Origin: Flavobacteriaceae bacterium
GTDB lineage: Bacteria; Bacteroidota; Bacteroidia; Flavobacteriales; Flavobacteriaceae
Reading direction: 5' to 3'
DNA length: 64,000 nt
Assembly (NCBI GenBank): GCA_026710085.1
Contig: JAPORT010000088.1
Span: 1 to 64,000, forward strand
Below the pieces are notes generated by a model. That model did not search any database. It saw only the letters and a list, made by a program, of their open reading frames with translations, and was not told the DNA's origin. Numbering within the stretch: the first letter of the stretch is position 1; each line of letters begins with the position of its first letter. The translations under genes were made by a program, and so were the position numbers. Shown one piece after another: positions 18,231 through 28,537 of this stretch.

Positions 18231-18875
18231 TTGAAATGTTCAGTTCCATTACATTTGGTTAGCAAAAACACATCGAAACAAAAAAGAATAATATTGAAAA
18301 ACTTTATTTTTTTTGGCAAACCAGGAGCAGGAAAAGGCACGCAAGCTCAGCGTATCAAGCAAAAATATGGACTGATTCATATTTCAACGGGGGATTTATT
18401 TCGAAAGCATATTTCCAATAAAACGACGCTTGGAAAATCCGTACAAGCGTATTTGGATCGGGGAGATCTCGTTCCTGATCAGGTCACCATTGATATGCTT
18501 GAAAATGAATTTCAAAATATTGAAAATCCCAAGGGATACATATTGGATGGTTTTCCAAGAACGGTAGGCCAAGCCGAAAGTTTGGAGCAGTTCTTTCATC
18601 GACTAAAATTAAAACTCAAAGGTGTTATTTCCATTGAAGTGGATCAACAACTTTTGATTGAGCGATTGTTGAATCGAGGAAAAATTTCGAGAAGAACGGA
18701 TGATTTGGATATCAGAAAGATTAACAATCGATTTCAAGAATATGACCAAAAGACAAATCCTCTGATTGAATTTTACCAAACTCGAAAACTTTTTTATTCA
18801 GTCAATGGTCACGGTACGATTGAAGAAATCTCACAACGATTGTATCAATTGATTGACCGGCTCTCATCAACATGA
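18231..18875 (+). CDS. adk: Adenylate kinase
   Basis: P-loop GKPGAGKGTQAQ, ISTGDLFR, DGFPRTVGQAE and the arginine-rich RGKISRRTDDLDIRK identify adenylate kinase, which equilibrates ATP + AMP with 2 ADP. The lid is the short type. From ATG 18231 the protein has 214 residues and a 21-residue extension before the usual start. A TTG at 18294 (LKNFIFFGKPG) would give a standard 193-residue enzyme and may be the true start. It overlaps obg by the classic ATGA. Confidence 0.92.
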   Translation: MKCSVPLHLVSKNTSKQKRIILKNFIFFGKPGAGKGTQAQRIKQKYGLIHISTGDLFRKHISNKTTLGKSVQAYLDRGDLVPDQVTIDMLENEFQNIENPKGYILDGFPRTVGQAESLEQFFHRLKLKLKGVISIEVDQQLLIERLLNRGKISRRTDDLDIRKINNRFQEYDQKTNPLIEFYQTRKLFYSVNGHGTIEEISQRLYQLIDRLSST

Positions 18876-19897
18876 CCAAAGGTAACTTTGTGGATTATGT
18901 ACACATCAGCGTGCAATCAGGAAATGGCGGCAATGGATCGACTCATTTTCGAAGAGAAAAATTTGTGCCTAAAGGAGGCCCTGATGGTGGCGATGGGGGA
19001 CGTGGAGGTCATGTATTGATCCAAGCGAACAAACAGATATGGACGCTTTATCCCTTTAAATTCAAAAGGCATTTTAAAGCCCAGCATGGAGCACATGGTT
19101 CCGAAAAAAAGAAATCAGGCCAACGAGGTCAGGATCTTTTAATCGATGTTCCGATGGGTACGATTGTAAAGGATAAAGATAATGGTCAAACGATTTTTGA
19201 TATATCTGGTGAAAATCAGTCTGAAATTTTAGCTTTAGGAGGTCGAGGTGGTCAAGGAAATTGGCACTTTCGATCATCAGTCAACCAATCACCAAAATAT
19301 GCACAACAAGGAGAAAAAGGTCAAGAAAAGCAATACATATTGGAACTTAAAGTATTGGCTGATGTTGGCCTTGTTGGACTTCCCAATGCCGGAAAATCAA
19401 CCCTTTTGGCCAAACTCACCAAAGCAAAGCCCAAAATCGCTGATTATGAGTTTACGACTTTAAAACCTAATTTAGGAATTGTACCTTATCAAGAGCATTT
19501 ATCATTTGTGATGGCTGATATTCCTGGTATCATACAAGGGGCATCAAAAGGAAAAGGGTTAGGACATCATTTTTTGAGACATATTGAACGAAATTCTGTT
19601 TTGTTATACATGATTTCTCTAGAGTCACAAAACGTATGGCAAGTCTTTCGACAACTTTCTGATGAATTAAAACAGTACAACAAAGAACTGACTGACAAAT
19701 TGAAAGTTTTAGTACTAACTAAATCAGATTTATTCAATCCTCAAGAATCTCACAAAATTCATCAATCTTTCAAATCACAGTTTCCGAACATCCCATCGCT
19801 CGTCATCAGTAGTCATACAAATTATAATTTGCAACGATTAAAAGAGACACTGTGGCAATTATTGCAGTCTTCTCAACTTAAACAAGTTCATCGATAA
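18872..19897 (+). CDS. obg: GTPase Obg
   Basis: 341 residues. A glycine-rich Obg fold (GGNGSTHFRREKFVPKGGPD, then GGDGGRGGHV) covers residues 1-158. The G domain follows with G1 GLPNAGKST, G3 DIPGIIQGA and G4 LTKSDLF. There is no C-terminal OCT domain, the usual Bacteroidota length. It binds the large ribosomal subunit and acts in assembly and stress response. Translationally coupled to adk. Confidence 0.94.
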   Translation: MTKGNFVDYVHISVQSGNGGNGSTHFRREKFVPKGGPDGGDGGRGGHVLIQANKQIWTLYPFKFKRHFKAQHGAHGSEKKKSGQRGQDLLIDVPMGTIVKDKDNGQTIFDISGENQSEILALGGRGGQGNWHFRSSVNQSPKYAQQGEKGQEKQYILELKVLADVGLVGLPNAGKSTLLAKLTKAKPKIADYEFTTLKPNLGIVPYQEHLSFVMADIPGIIQGASKGKGLGHHFLRHIERNSVLLYMISLESQNVWQVFRQLSDELKQYNKELTDKLKVLVLTKSDLFNPQESHKIHQSFKSQFPNIPSLVISSHTNYNLQRLKETLWQLLQSSQLKQVHR

Positions 19898-19975
19898 TAA
19901 AGAATTGGATCATGGCAAAAGAATCGGATGATATGTTCATCCTCTGTATTTATTTAACTTCATAATCGAAAATCA

Positions 19976-20305
19976 ATGAGTTTACAAACCGCTCAAAATC
20001 AAGTCCATCAATGGATCAAAAAGCATGGTGTTCGTTACTTTAATGAACTAACCAACATGGCTCAATTAACGGAGGAAGTAGGAGAAGTAGCGCGCATCAT
20101 CGCTAGAAGATATGGCGAACAATCTGAAAAAAAATCCGATCAAAATCTTGATTTAGGCCAAGAACTAGCTGATGTTGTTTTTGTTGTGTTGTGTTTGGCT
20201 AATCAAACGGGCATTAACTTGGAAGAAAAATTCCAAGAAAAATTAAAAATCAAGTCCATCAGAGATCACATGAGACATCAATCAAATCAAAAACTTAAAA
20301 GATAG
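19976..20305 (+). CDS. MazG-like nucleotide pyrophosphohydrolase
   Basis: 109 residues, all-alpha. TEEVGEVARIIARRYGE and LGQELADVVFVVLCLANQTG supply the ExxE...ExxD metal-binding pattern of the MazG/dUTPase-2 superfamily, which hydrolyses (d)NTPs to monophosphates. It sits 2 bases before aroA, so probably cotranscribed as house-cleaning activity; no specific substrate can be assigned. Confidence 0.8.
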   Translation: MSLQTAQNQVHQWIKKHGVRYFNELTNMAQLTEEVGEVARIIARRYGEQSEKKSDQNLDLGQELADVVFVVLCLANQTGINLEEKFQEKLKIKSIRDHMRHQSNQKLKR

Positions 20306-20307
20306 AT

Positions 20308-21549
20308 ATGGATTTAAGCATCTCATTTCCTAAAGGAAAACCAATCAATGGAGAGGTGAGTATTACTGGTTCCAAAAGTCAGTCAAACCGACTATTAGTA
20401 CTCCAAAAGCTTTTTGATTTGGATGTAAGATTGGAAAATACTTCTACTTCGGATGATACCAAAGTATTGATTCAAGCACTGAAAAGTACTTCTGGAATTG
20501 TTGATGTTCACCATGCGGGAACTTCCATGAGATTTCTGACATCGTATTTTGCATTAAAAGCCAACGATCGTATCGTTCTCACTGGTTCTAGACGGATGCA
20601 GGAACGCCCGATTGGTATATTGGTTGAGGCCCTAAAATCGATGGGAGCCAAGATAACGTATCAACATAAAAAAGGATACCCACCTCTTGAAATCAGATCT
20701 GTTGAAGCATTGCATTCAAGGGTCCGTTTACAAGCCAATACTTCGAGTCAATACATTACTTCATTGATGCTTATTGGTGGTTATTTAACTGATGGATTGA
20801 AAATTGAATTAGAGGGACCAATTACATCGAGACCCTATATTGAATTAACCCAAAACACTTTGAAAAGCATTGGTGTCAATTCTTCTTTTCGAAATAAGAT
20901 CATTAAAATTTCACCATTCAGCAAACGGAATGTCAACACGTTGATGGTTGAATCAGATTGGAGTTCAGCCTCTTATCATTACAGTTTGATGGCATTAAGC
21001 AAAAAATTAAATTCTCGCTTGGTGTTATCTTCTTTTCTTAAAAACAGTCCCCAAGGGGATTCACAAGTAGCAAAAATATATTTTCAATTGGGCGTTATGA
21101 CGACTTTTGATTCAAACGGTCAGATTGTGTTGTCTAAGAAAACGATTAATGGCCTTCAAAATAGCACCATTAAATTAAATCTATCAGATACTCCAGATTT
21201 GGCTCAAACCATAACCGTAACTTGTTTTGGACTCAAACTAGGTTGTACTCTCTATGGATTGCATACATTGAAAATTAAAGAAACCAATCGATTAAGAGCA
21301 CTCGAAAAAGAACTCACAAAGCTTGGGGCTCAAATTCAAATCAGTGATGATTCCCTAACACTAATGCCAAGAAATAAACCAATCAATCCACATGTTGCGA
21401 TTGATACCTATGATGACCATCGGATGGCAATGGCTTTTGCCCCTTTGGGAATATTAGTTCCAATCACCATTAAAGATTCCAATGTTGTGTCTAAATCATA
21501 TCCACAGTACTGGGATGATCTCAAAGAGCTTCAATTCGAAATTTTCTAG
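20308..21549 (+). CDS. aroA: 3-phosphoshikimate 1-carboxyvinyltransferase (EPSP synthase)
   Basis: 413 residues. TGSKSQSNRLL, GTSMRFLTSYFAL, NTSSQYITSLMLIGG, SDTPDLAQTI and YDDHRMAMAF cover the shikimate-3-phosphate and PEP site residues of EPSP synthase, the sixth step of the shikimate pathway. The protein is slightly shorter than the E. coli enzyme, as usual in Bacteroidota. aroA-queA adjacency, here followed by rlmN, is frequent in this phylum. Confidence 0.93.
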   Translation: MDLSISFPKGKPINGEVSITGSKSQSNRLLVLQKLFDLDVRLENTSTSDDTKVLIQALKSTSGIVDVHHAGTSMRFLTSYFALKANDRIVLTGSRRMQERPIGILVEALKSMGAKITYQHKKGYPPLEIRSVEALHSRVRLQANTSSQYITSLMLIGGYLTDGLKIELEGPITSRPYIELTQNTLKSIGVNSSFRNKIIKISPFSKRNVNTLMVESDWSSASYHYSLMALSKKLNSRLVLSSFLKNSPQGDSQVAKIYFQLGVMTTFDSNGQIVLSKKTINGLQNSTIKLNLSDTPDLAQTITVTCFGLKLGCTLYGLHTLKIKETNRLRALEKELTKLGAQIQISDDSLTLMPRNKPINPHVAIDTYDDHRMAMAFAPLGILVPITIKDSNVVSKSYPQYWDDLKELQFEIF

Positions 21550-21612
21550 TCGAAACAAAAACCTCTCGACTGCAAGTGTTTAAGTTAGTATATTCGCACG
21601 CCCGAGTCCGTT

Positions 21613-22668
21613 ATGAAAAAACTATCCAAATACATTTATGATTTGCCTCAAGAATTAGTGGCTCAATATCCCTCTAATTTTAGGGATCAATCAAAACTTT
21701 TGGTATACCATAAAAAAACAAAAAAGATAGAACATAAAATATTTTCTGATTTAATCAATTACTTCGATGAAGACGATGTACTCATCAGAAATGACACAAA
21801 AGTATTTGCTGCCGAATTGATCGCTGAAAAAGAAAAAACTGGAGCAAAAATTCAAGTAACTCTTTTACGAGAATTGAACAAAGAGCAGAAGCTTTGGGAT
21901 ATTTTAGTTGACCCTGCCCGAAAAATTCGAATTGGAAACAAACTTTATTTCAACAAAGATGATGTGAGTCTGGAGGCAGAAGTGATCGATAACACGACTT
22001 CGAGAGGCAGAACGCTTCGATTTTTATTTGCTGGAGAATATGAAGAGTATAGAAAAAAAATAGAGATTTTGGGAAGAGTACCACTTCCGAATTACATCAA
22101 AAGAGAGTCCGATGATGTCGATAAAGAGCGGTATCAAACCATTTATGCCAAACATCCTGGCGCTGTTGCAGCACCCACCGCTGGGTTGCATTTTTCAAAA
22201 CAATTATTAAAACGATTGGAAATTAAGGGAGTCAAAATAGCAGATATGACCTTGCACATTAGCCAAGGGACGTTTCGTCCTGTGGATGTTGAAGATTTAT
22301 CGAAACACAAAATGGACTCTGAAGAAGTCACCATTAGTCAAGAAACAGCTGATATGGTTAATGATGCCAAAAGCAATAAAAAAAGAGTCTGTTCTATCGG
22401 AACCACAGTCATGCGCGGATTGGAATCATCTGTTTCGACTTCTGGAACGCTCAATGCCTACCAAGGATGGACCAATAAATTCATCTATCCACCGTATACT
22501 TTTTCGATTGCCGATTCACTCGTTACTAACTTTCATAGACCAAAATCAACTATTTTAATGATGGTTGCCGCATTTATTGGTTATGAAGAAACCATGAATC
22601 TCTATGAGATCGCCAAAAAAGAAAGATATCGATTTAATTCATACGGCGATGCGATGCTCATTATTTAA
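21613..22668 (+). CDS. queA: tRNA preQ1(34) S-adenosylmethionine ribosyltransferase-isomerase
   Basis: 351 residues. The start [38 protein letters not shown], the [15 protein letters not shown] segment and [16 protein letters not shown] [15 protein letters not shown] are diagnostic for QueA. It adds the cyclopentenediol ring in queuosine synthesis using SAM as ribosyl donor. Complete. Confidence 0.95.
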   Translation: MKKLSKYIYDLPQELVAQYPSNFRDQSKLLVYHKKTKKIEHKIFSDLINYFDEDDVLIRNDTKVFAAELIAEKEKTGAKIQVTLLRELNKEQKLWDILVDPARKIRIGNKLYFNKDDVSLEAEVIDNTTSRGRTLRFLFAGEYEEYRKKIEILGRVPLPNYIKRESDDVDKERYQTIYAKHPGAVAAPTAGLHFSKQLLKRLEIKGVKIADMTLHISQGTFRPVDVEDLSKHKMDSEEVTISQETADMVNDAKSNKKRVCSIGTTVMRGLESSVSTSGTLNAYQGWTNKFIYPPYTFSIADSLVTNFHRPKSTILMMVAAFIGYEETMNLYEIAKKERYRFNSYGDAMLII

Positions 22669-22723
22669 ATTTTTTCTGATTTCATTTCTCGCACCCACTT
22701 CAGTGGATTGTTGTTGAGTCATA

Positions 22724-22731
22724 TAAATTTG
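22724..22731 (+). promoter_or_regulatory. -7 promoter element before rlmN
   Basis: TAAATTTG fits TAnnTTTG. It starts transcription about 160 bases before rlmN. A 33-codon frame at 22772-22873 (starts MSGVVLDSINRSIGFME) lies in the leader; I cannot tell whether it is translated. Confidence 0.4.
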
Positions 22732-22900
22732 CTTCAAAGCAGAGAGAGACTATTAAAGTCAAGTAGTTGATATGAGTGGTGTTGTATTAGATTCCATCAA
22801 TCGCTCAATAGGGTTCATGGAGATTGGAGGATATGAAAACACATCACTTAAGAAGATGTCTCATGATGACTAGAAGTTTGTTTGAATCAAAAAAGAAAAT

Positions 22901-23953
22901 TTGAAAAGCCAAAAACCAAATATTAGAGGGCTATCCAATACTGAATTAGAAAGATTTTTACAATCAATCGATCAGCCTTCTTTTCGTACGTTACAAATTC
23001 AGCAATGGCTTTGGCAACAAAATATTGATTCTTTTAATCAAATGACCAATCTTCCCTATGCCTTGAGAACCAAATTGCAAGACCATTTCGAATTACGTAA
23101 TATTCATATCCACCAATGTCAATTCAGTCAGGATCAAACCATAAAATTTGCTTTTCAATTAATCGATCAACATTTGATAGAATCAGTGTTGATTCCTACG
23201 GAAAATAGAGTGACTGTATGTATTTCCTCACAAGTGGGATGTAGTTTGGATTGTCAGTTTTGTGCAACTGCTCAAATGAAACGCATTAGAAATCTCTATT
23301 GGTGGGAAATATACCAACAAGTACAACTTCTTCAATTAAAAAGCATTCAATATTTCCAAAAACCGATTACCAATGTGGTTTTTATGGGAATGGGAGAGCC
23401 ATTGATGAATTTCAATAATGTGGTTAAGAGTCTTCGTTTGATGACTTCTGATGTTGGTTTGAATATGTCTTCTCAGCGTTTTACGGTATCGACATCAGGG
23501 ATATCGAAATTAATTTACAAACTAGCAGATGAATGTTTGGGTGTCAATCTAGCTGTTTCGTTGCATACTGCAAACCAAGAAATTCGAAAAAAGATCATGC
23601 CTTTTTCGTCCAAGTTTCCCTTAGATGAATTGCTTGATTCACTGATTTATTGGTATCAAAAGACAAAAATTAAAATAATGTTTGAATATTTGGTATTAAA
23701 AGAAGTCAATGATACCGTTGAAGATATCAATCAATTGGTACTCTTTTGTCAGAAAGTACCTTGTAAAGTCAATTTTATTGAATACAATTCAATAGAAGGT
23801 CAAGGATTTGAACAAGCGGAAACCTCCGTGATTAGTCAATATCAAAAAATACTCTCACAACATCATATTCATTCAACGATTCGTCGATCAAGGGGAGGAG
23901 ATATCGATGCAGCTTGTGGACAACTAGCCAATAAATGGAATGTTGCTGTTTAG
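22901..23953 (+). CDS. rlmN: Dual-specificity 23S rRNA / tRNA methyltransferase RlmN
   Basis: 350 residues from a TTG start at 22901. The cluster motif GCSLDCQFCATAQ (CxxxCxxC), VVFMGMGEPLMNF, TVSTSGI and the C-terminal RRSRGGDIDAACGQL with the catalytic Cys mark RlmN, which methylates A2503 of 23S rRNA and A37 of some tRNAs by radical SAM chemistry. The TTG start is unusual but no ATG precedes IRGLSNTELERFL in frame. The next gene starts immediately after its stop (TAGATG). Confidence 0.92.
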   Translation: MKSQKPNIRGLSNTELERFLQSIDQPSFRTLQIQQWLWQQNIDSFNQMTNLPYALRTKLQDHFELRNIHIHQCQFSQDQTIKFAFQLIDQHLIESVLIPTENRVTVCISSQVGCSLDCQFCATAQMKRIRNLYWWEIYQQVQLLQLKSIQYFQKPITNVVFMGMGEPLMNFNNVVKSLRLMTSDVGLNMSSQRFTVSTSGISKLIYKLADECLGVNLAVSLHTANQEIRKKIMPFSSKFPLDELLDSLIYWYQKTKIKIMFEYLVLKEVNDTVEDINQLVLFCQKVPCKVNFIEYNSIEGQGFEQAETSVISQYQKILSQHHIHSTIRRSRGGDIDAACGQLANKWNVAV

Positions 23954-24931
23954 ATGAAAACTGTCGAAAAAATCAAACAACCCATTTATCAGGAAATGAA
24001 GCAATTCGAGCAGAGTTTTTATCGCTCGATGAAATCGAATGTATCTTTATTAGACCGTATTGTTTATTTTATTGTCAATCGAAAAGGAAAGCAAATGCGT
24101 CCGATGTTGACACTATTAACAGCTAAAATGATGGGCAATGGTCAGATCAATGACAGAACCTATTTGGGAGCATCAGTGGTCGAATTAATCCATACAGCAA
24201 CTTTGGTTCATGACGATGTGATTGATAACAGTCAAATCAGAAGAAACTTTTATTCATTAAATGCCCTTTGGAAAAATAAAATTGCCGTTTTGGTTGGTGA
24301 TTATTTGCTCTCTCGGGGTATTTTGAGTTGTACTGAAACCAAAAATTTTGACTTATTGGATACCATTTCGACAGCTATGAAAGAAATGGCAGAAGGAGAA
24401 TTACTGCAATTAGAAAAAAGCCGAACTTTTAATATTCAAGAAGGGGATTATTATCAAATTATTCGACAAAAAACAGCTGCATTATTATCGGCTTGTTGTG
24501 CCATGGGGGCATTGAGTGTTCATGCCAAAGAAAAAGATGTCAAGCTAATGCAAGCTTTTGGCATTAATGTTGGCATGAGTTTTCAAATCAAAGATGATTT
24601 GTTTGATTACGGCCCACGAAAAATTGGAAAACCTAGGGGAATCGATATTAGAGAAAAGAAGATGACTTTGCCATTAATTTATACTATTTCAAATGCATCG
24701 AAAAAGAATAAAAAGTGGTTGATTCATGCCATAAAAAATCATAGCAAAAAACCCAAAGTTGTCAAACAAATTATTCAATTAGTTAAAGAAAGTGGCGGCA
24801 TCCAATACACCATCAAAAAGATGAATCAATATAGAGATGAAGCGGAGAATATTTTGATGACTTATCCTAAAAATAAATATCGAGATGCATTGGAGCTCAT
24901 GTTGCACTATGTCATCGACCGTCGATTTTGA
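23954..24931 (+). CDS. Polyprenyl (octaprenyl) diphosphate synthase
   Basis: 325 residues. The first aspartate-rich motif HDDVIDNSQIRR and the second DDLFDYG, with GDYLLSRG and the RKGKQMRP start, identify a trans-isoprenyl diphosphate synthase of the long-chain (IspB-like) group that makes the menaquinone side chain. Chain length cannot be fixed from sequence alone. It is directly joined to rlmN, so the two are cotranscribed. Confidence 0.9.
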   Translation: MKTVEKIKQPIYQEMKQFEQSFYRSMKSNVSLLDRIVYFIVNRKGKQMRPMLTLLTAKMMGNGQINDRTYLGASVVELIHTATLVHDDVIDNSQIRRNFYSLNALWKNKIAVLVGDYLLSRGILSCTETKNFDLLDTISTAMKEMAEGELLQLEKSRTFNIQEGDYYQIIRQKTAALLSACCAMGALSVHAKEKDVKLMQAFGINVGMSFQIKDDLFDYGPRKIGKPRGIDIREKKMTLPLIYTISNASKKNKKWLIHAIKNHSKKPKVVKQIIQLVKESGGIQYTIKKMNQYRDEAENILMTYPKNKYRDALELMLHYVIDRRF

Positions 24932-25115
24932 AAGCTCTCTAGCGCATACAGATTGGTGAAAATCATCGGATGGTTATGAAGTGAGGGAACAAAATCCTAG
25001 CATTTGACGCTTCCAGGAGAATCAAAAGGCTATTTCTATTTTTTATGTGATGGCTATCGAAAAAGATAAAATCATATAAATTATCTACAAAACAGCCTCA
25101 TGGTATGTACTTTAT

Positions 25116-26312
25116 GTGATAAAATTTATAACCTTAAAAATAAAAGACTTCACTAATGAGAGATCGAGGAGAGCCGAATTTTTTCATGGGCGTCAAGAGC
25201 AGTTAGAAGCTTTTGATCAATTAGTTGTGAAGGTGGAAAGAGAAAAATCAGGAATGATTTTTTTAGTACAAGGGGCTCTAGGCGTTGGGAAAACAGCTTT
25301 TTTAGAGGAATGCGAAAAGAGAATCAGTAAAGAAACGTGGGACGTTGTTTGGTGTGATTCTGATGTACTGTGGGATGTTCATGAACTGCGAAAATCATTA
25401 AGACGTGGCGATCAAATTCAACTTGTCAAATCGTTCCTTCAATTAGGAATTGAAAATTTAATTAAAATAGGAGCCTCTTTCCAATTAGCGGATCGAACCA
25501 TCATTGGAAGCATTCATCAAAGAAGAAAAAAAAGAGGGTTCATGTTCGTCATTGATGAAATTCAAGATTGAGGAAAAAAAGCATCACCCCCAGACAAAGC
25601 GGCACAGAGAAGAGTTCGAAACACGTGATACCAGATGCACCATTGGCGAATGAAAACCCCCTTGATTCTTTTAGTCGGCGGACTCGGCATATCCAAAAGT
25701 GTGTTGAAGCAATATGGTATTTCGAGATTGAATAATGATTGTGATTTTAACCTTGGTGCATTGGATAAAAAATCTGAAAGGAAAATTCTCAAAAAGTATA
25801 TGACGAAAAAGGGAGGGATTCATGAAAAGAATCCAAGTTTCAATCATTGGATCCATACCATGGTCACGGAAACGCAAGGCTGGCCTCATCATAGCACCAA
25901 TTATGGAAATGTTTTGTCTGAATATTTAAATGAAGGCAACAAGGTGTTAGATGATAAAGGATTGAAATTCATTGTAAAACAAGGGATAAAAAAACGATTC
26001 AAGTATGATCAAAGAAGGGTCGAAGATTTCGATATTGAAGAAAGAAGATTCATCGCCTCTTTATTACTGAAAAAGAAATCGCAACGATCAAAAAATGACA
26101 TCATATCCTTTTTTCAAAATACATTGAACCGTCAACAATCAAAAGAGCTTTTTGATATGGCATTAGAAAAAGGAGTGTTTCATCAAAAAGAAGAAGGTGC
26201 ATATGTTGTGCCAATCCCATCGATGCAAACTTGGATATTGGATAGATTTGGTGATAGAGATGGGGATGAGAATCGGCCAAAAATTAAAAAATCCGTATTA
26301 GATTCAAAATAA
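25116..26312 (+). pseudogene. AAA ATPase gene broken by two in-frame TGA codons
   Basis: One reading frame from GTG 25116 to TAA 26312 is interrupted only by TGA at 25569 and 25626; without them it would encode about 398 residues. It has FFHGRQEQLEAFD, Walker A VQGALGVGKTAF, Walker B FMFVIDEIQ(W), LILLVGGLGISKSVL and C-terminal YVVPIPSMQTW. Both TGAs fall where Trp is plausible (DEIQD-W; RNT-W-YQ), suggesting TGG to TGA mutations. Neighbouring genes end in TGA, so recoding is unlikely. It is the less decayed paralogue of the pseudogene at 3530-4634. Confidence 0.75.
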
Positions 26313-26546
26313 GAACTCAAAAATCAATTTATAGGATCATTAATGAAACAAAAAAACCATGAGTAGGGGAATCTCGTGGAATACGACAATCGAATGAATC
26401 ATAGAAGTATAAGGTGTTGTTTTTTAGTTGAGGATGATATCGATGAGTACACCTAAAGACCTTTGGCAATTTGCCACATAAATCCCCAAATCTTTGGTAA
26501 TTTCGTTTTATTCAAACAATACAACCCAAATTGTTTATTTATCCCT

Positions 26547-28532
26547 ATGATTAAAAGAGAAACCATTCAGGCAGTCTATCAAGCAGCAAATGTTGTTGAT
26601 GTTATTCAAGATTTTGTTCAATTAAAAAGAATTGGAGCAAATTATAAAACGTTGAGTCCCTTTACCAATGAAAAGACACCCAGTTTTGTTGTGTCACCTC
26701 AAAAAAATATTTGGAAATGTTTTAGTACAAATAAAGGGGGTGATGCTATTAAATTTTTACAAGAATATGAGCGACTTTCTTGGCCAGATGCCATTAAATA
26801 TGTAGCTAAAAAATACAACATAACCATTCAATACGAAAAGAGTTCTCAAGAAGAGAAAGAAAAAGCCGATAAAAGAGAGCAACTTTTTCACGCCTTAGAT
26901 TTTTACAAATCCCTTTTTGTAAAAAATCTATGGAATCCTCATATGAATGCTATTCCGATGAATTACCTACGCTCTCGTGGATTTGATGATCAAACCATCA
27001 AAGCATTTGGGTTAGGCTACGCTCGACAATCTCGACAAGATCAATACAATCAAGCAATCAAAAGCGGTATCAAGGACGAAATACTCAAGGAACTAGGCCT
27101 CGTCTTTATCACCGACATTGGTCAAACAATCGATCGATTTCGAGATCGAATCATCTTTCCCGTTTTTTCACTGTCTGGCCGGACAACGGGATTTGGAGGT
27201 CGAGTTATTGAATCAAAAGGCTCCATTGCCAAATATCTAAATTCTTCTGAAAGCGAAGTTTATCAGAAGAGTAAACTCCTTTATGGTTTGTTTCAGGCCC
27301 GTCAAGAAATCAGAATGAAGGATGCCTGTCATATTGTTGAAGGATATACAGATGTGATTAAAATGTATCAAAAGGGGATTAAAAATGTGGTTGCATCCGC
27401 AGGAACAGCTTTAACCAAGGAACAAGTTCGACTCATTGGCAACAACACCAAAAATATCATTCTTTTATTTGATAGTGATGCTGCGGGGCAATCAGCAGCT
27501 CTCCGTAGCATCAATTTGATTTTGGAACAGGGATTAAATGTTAAAGTTTGTGCGTTACCTAAGGGAGAAGACCCCGATAGCTTTTCAATAAAAAACACAT
27601 TAGAAGATATCCAAGAATATTTGGAGGCACAGTCCGAAGATTTTATAGAATTTAAAGCCAATCAATTAGGAATTGCAGAATCTGATAATCCGACTGAAAA
27701 AGCAGAAGTCATCAACCAAATCATAGCATCTATAGCCGTCATCCCAAATCTTATCGAACGGGAATTTTATATCAAGAAAGCGGCTAAATCTTTTCAGCTT
27801 GATGAAAGAAATTTATTCGATGCAATGGCTCAAGAAATTTCAAAAAAACAAAGATTCGAATCTAGAAAATTTACATCTCCAATATTAAAAACTGTTGAAC
27901 CAACACCCCAAAAACATAAAGAGGTCAAAACTCAACAAAGTGATCAATTGAAAAAGAGTTTAGAGGAACTATTGGAAGATCTAGTTTTGTATGCTACAAG
28001 AGAAATCACAATTGATGAAACCACAAAATCAACTGAAAACTTCCAATATACTTTGACAAAACGAAAGGTAAAGGTTTTTGAAAAGATTGAAAGTTTATTT
28101 CAAGAGGAGAATCTCTTCTATGAAAGCGAGGTAGATCAAAAACTATTTGAATTATTAATTCACCAATGCAAAACTCAAGGGACCCTTGATGAACAATTTT
28201 TTTGCATGATTGGTTCTAAAAACCCTGATTTCACGACTCGGGTGAGTCATTTCACAATGAAATATGAAGCATATCCTTTAAGTCAGTGGGAAAATCAAAA
28301 TATTGCCGTTCCTACAATAGATCAAGGTGCTGAAGAAAAAATCAATGATGACCTATTGAACTTGGAAAAACTATTAGTGGAGCAGAAGATTGAATCTTTG
28401 GAGGAAAAATTCAAGCAGTTGGATAAAAAAGGAGTCTTTCAATCAAAAGAAGGAAATGAGTTGCTTCGACAGATTGTGGAATACAACGATATGAAATCCC
28501 TCATATCAGAAAGGTTAGAGCGTATTGTATGA
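26547..28532 (+). CDS. dnaG: DNA primase DnaG (zinc-binding residues lost)
   Basis: 661 residues from ATG 26547 (MIKRETIQAVYQAANVVDV); the upstream in-frame TTG at 26463 adds nonsense. TOPRIM motifs are EGYTDVIKMYQKG and LLFDSDAAGQSA. The N-terminal CHC2 region reads LSPFTNEKTPSF...WKCFSTNKGGD. Of the usual Cys-His-Cys-Cys ligands only one Cys survives, so no zinc site can form. I recall the same loss in flavobacterial primases. It makes RNA primers at the fork. It converges on nadE with 5 bases between the stops. Confidence 0.93.
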   Translation: MIKRETIQAVYQAANVVDVIQDFVQLKRIGANYKTLSPFTNEKTPSFVVSPQKNIWKCFSTNKGGDAIKFLQEYERLSWPDAIKYVAKKYNITIQYEKSSQEEKEKADKREQLFHALDFYKSLFVKNLWNPHMNAIPMNYLRSRGFDDQTIKAFGLGYARQSRQDQYNQAIKSGIKDEILKELGLVFITDIGQTIDRFRDRIIFPVFSLSGRTTGFGGRVIESKGSIAKYLNSSESEVYQKSKLLYGLFQARQEIRMKDACHIVEGYTDVIKMYQKGIKNVVASAGTALTKEQVRLIGNNTKNIILLFDSDAAGQSAALRSINLILEQGLNVKVCALPKGEDPDSFSIKNTLEDIQEYLEAQSEDFIEFKANQLGIAESDNPTEKAEVINQIIASIAVIPNLIEREFYIKKAAKSFQLDERNLFDAMAQEISKKQRFESRKFTSPILKTVEPTPQKHKEVKTQQSDQLKKSLEELLEDLVLYATREITIDETTKSTENFQYTLTKRKVKVFEKIESLFQEENLFYESEVDQKLFELLIHQCKTQGTLDEQFFCMIGSKNPDFTTRVSHFTMKYEAYPLSQWENQNIAVPTIDQGAEEKINDDLLNLEKLLVEQKIESLEEKFKQLDKKGVFQSKEGNELLRQIVEYNDMKSLISERLERIV

Positions 28533-28537
28533 TGGTC

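Noticed and set aside
25569..25628. TGA read as tryptophan (alternative genetic code)
   Set aside because: Several intact neighbours (CDGSH gene, ndk, polyprenyl synthase, dnaG) end in TGA at their normal lengths, so TGA is a stop here; the ATPase is a pseudogene.
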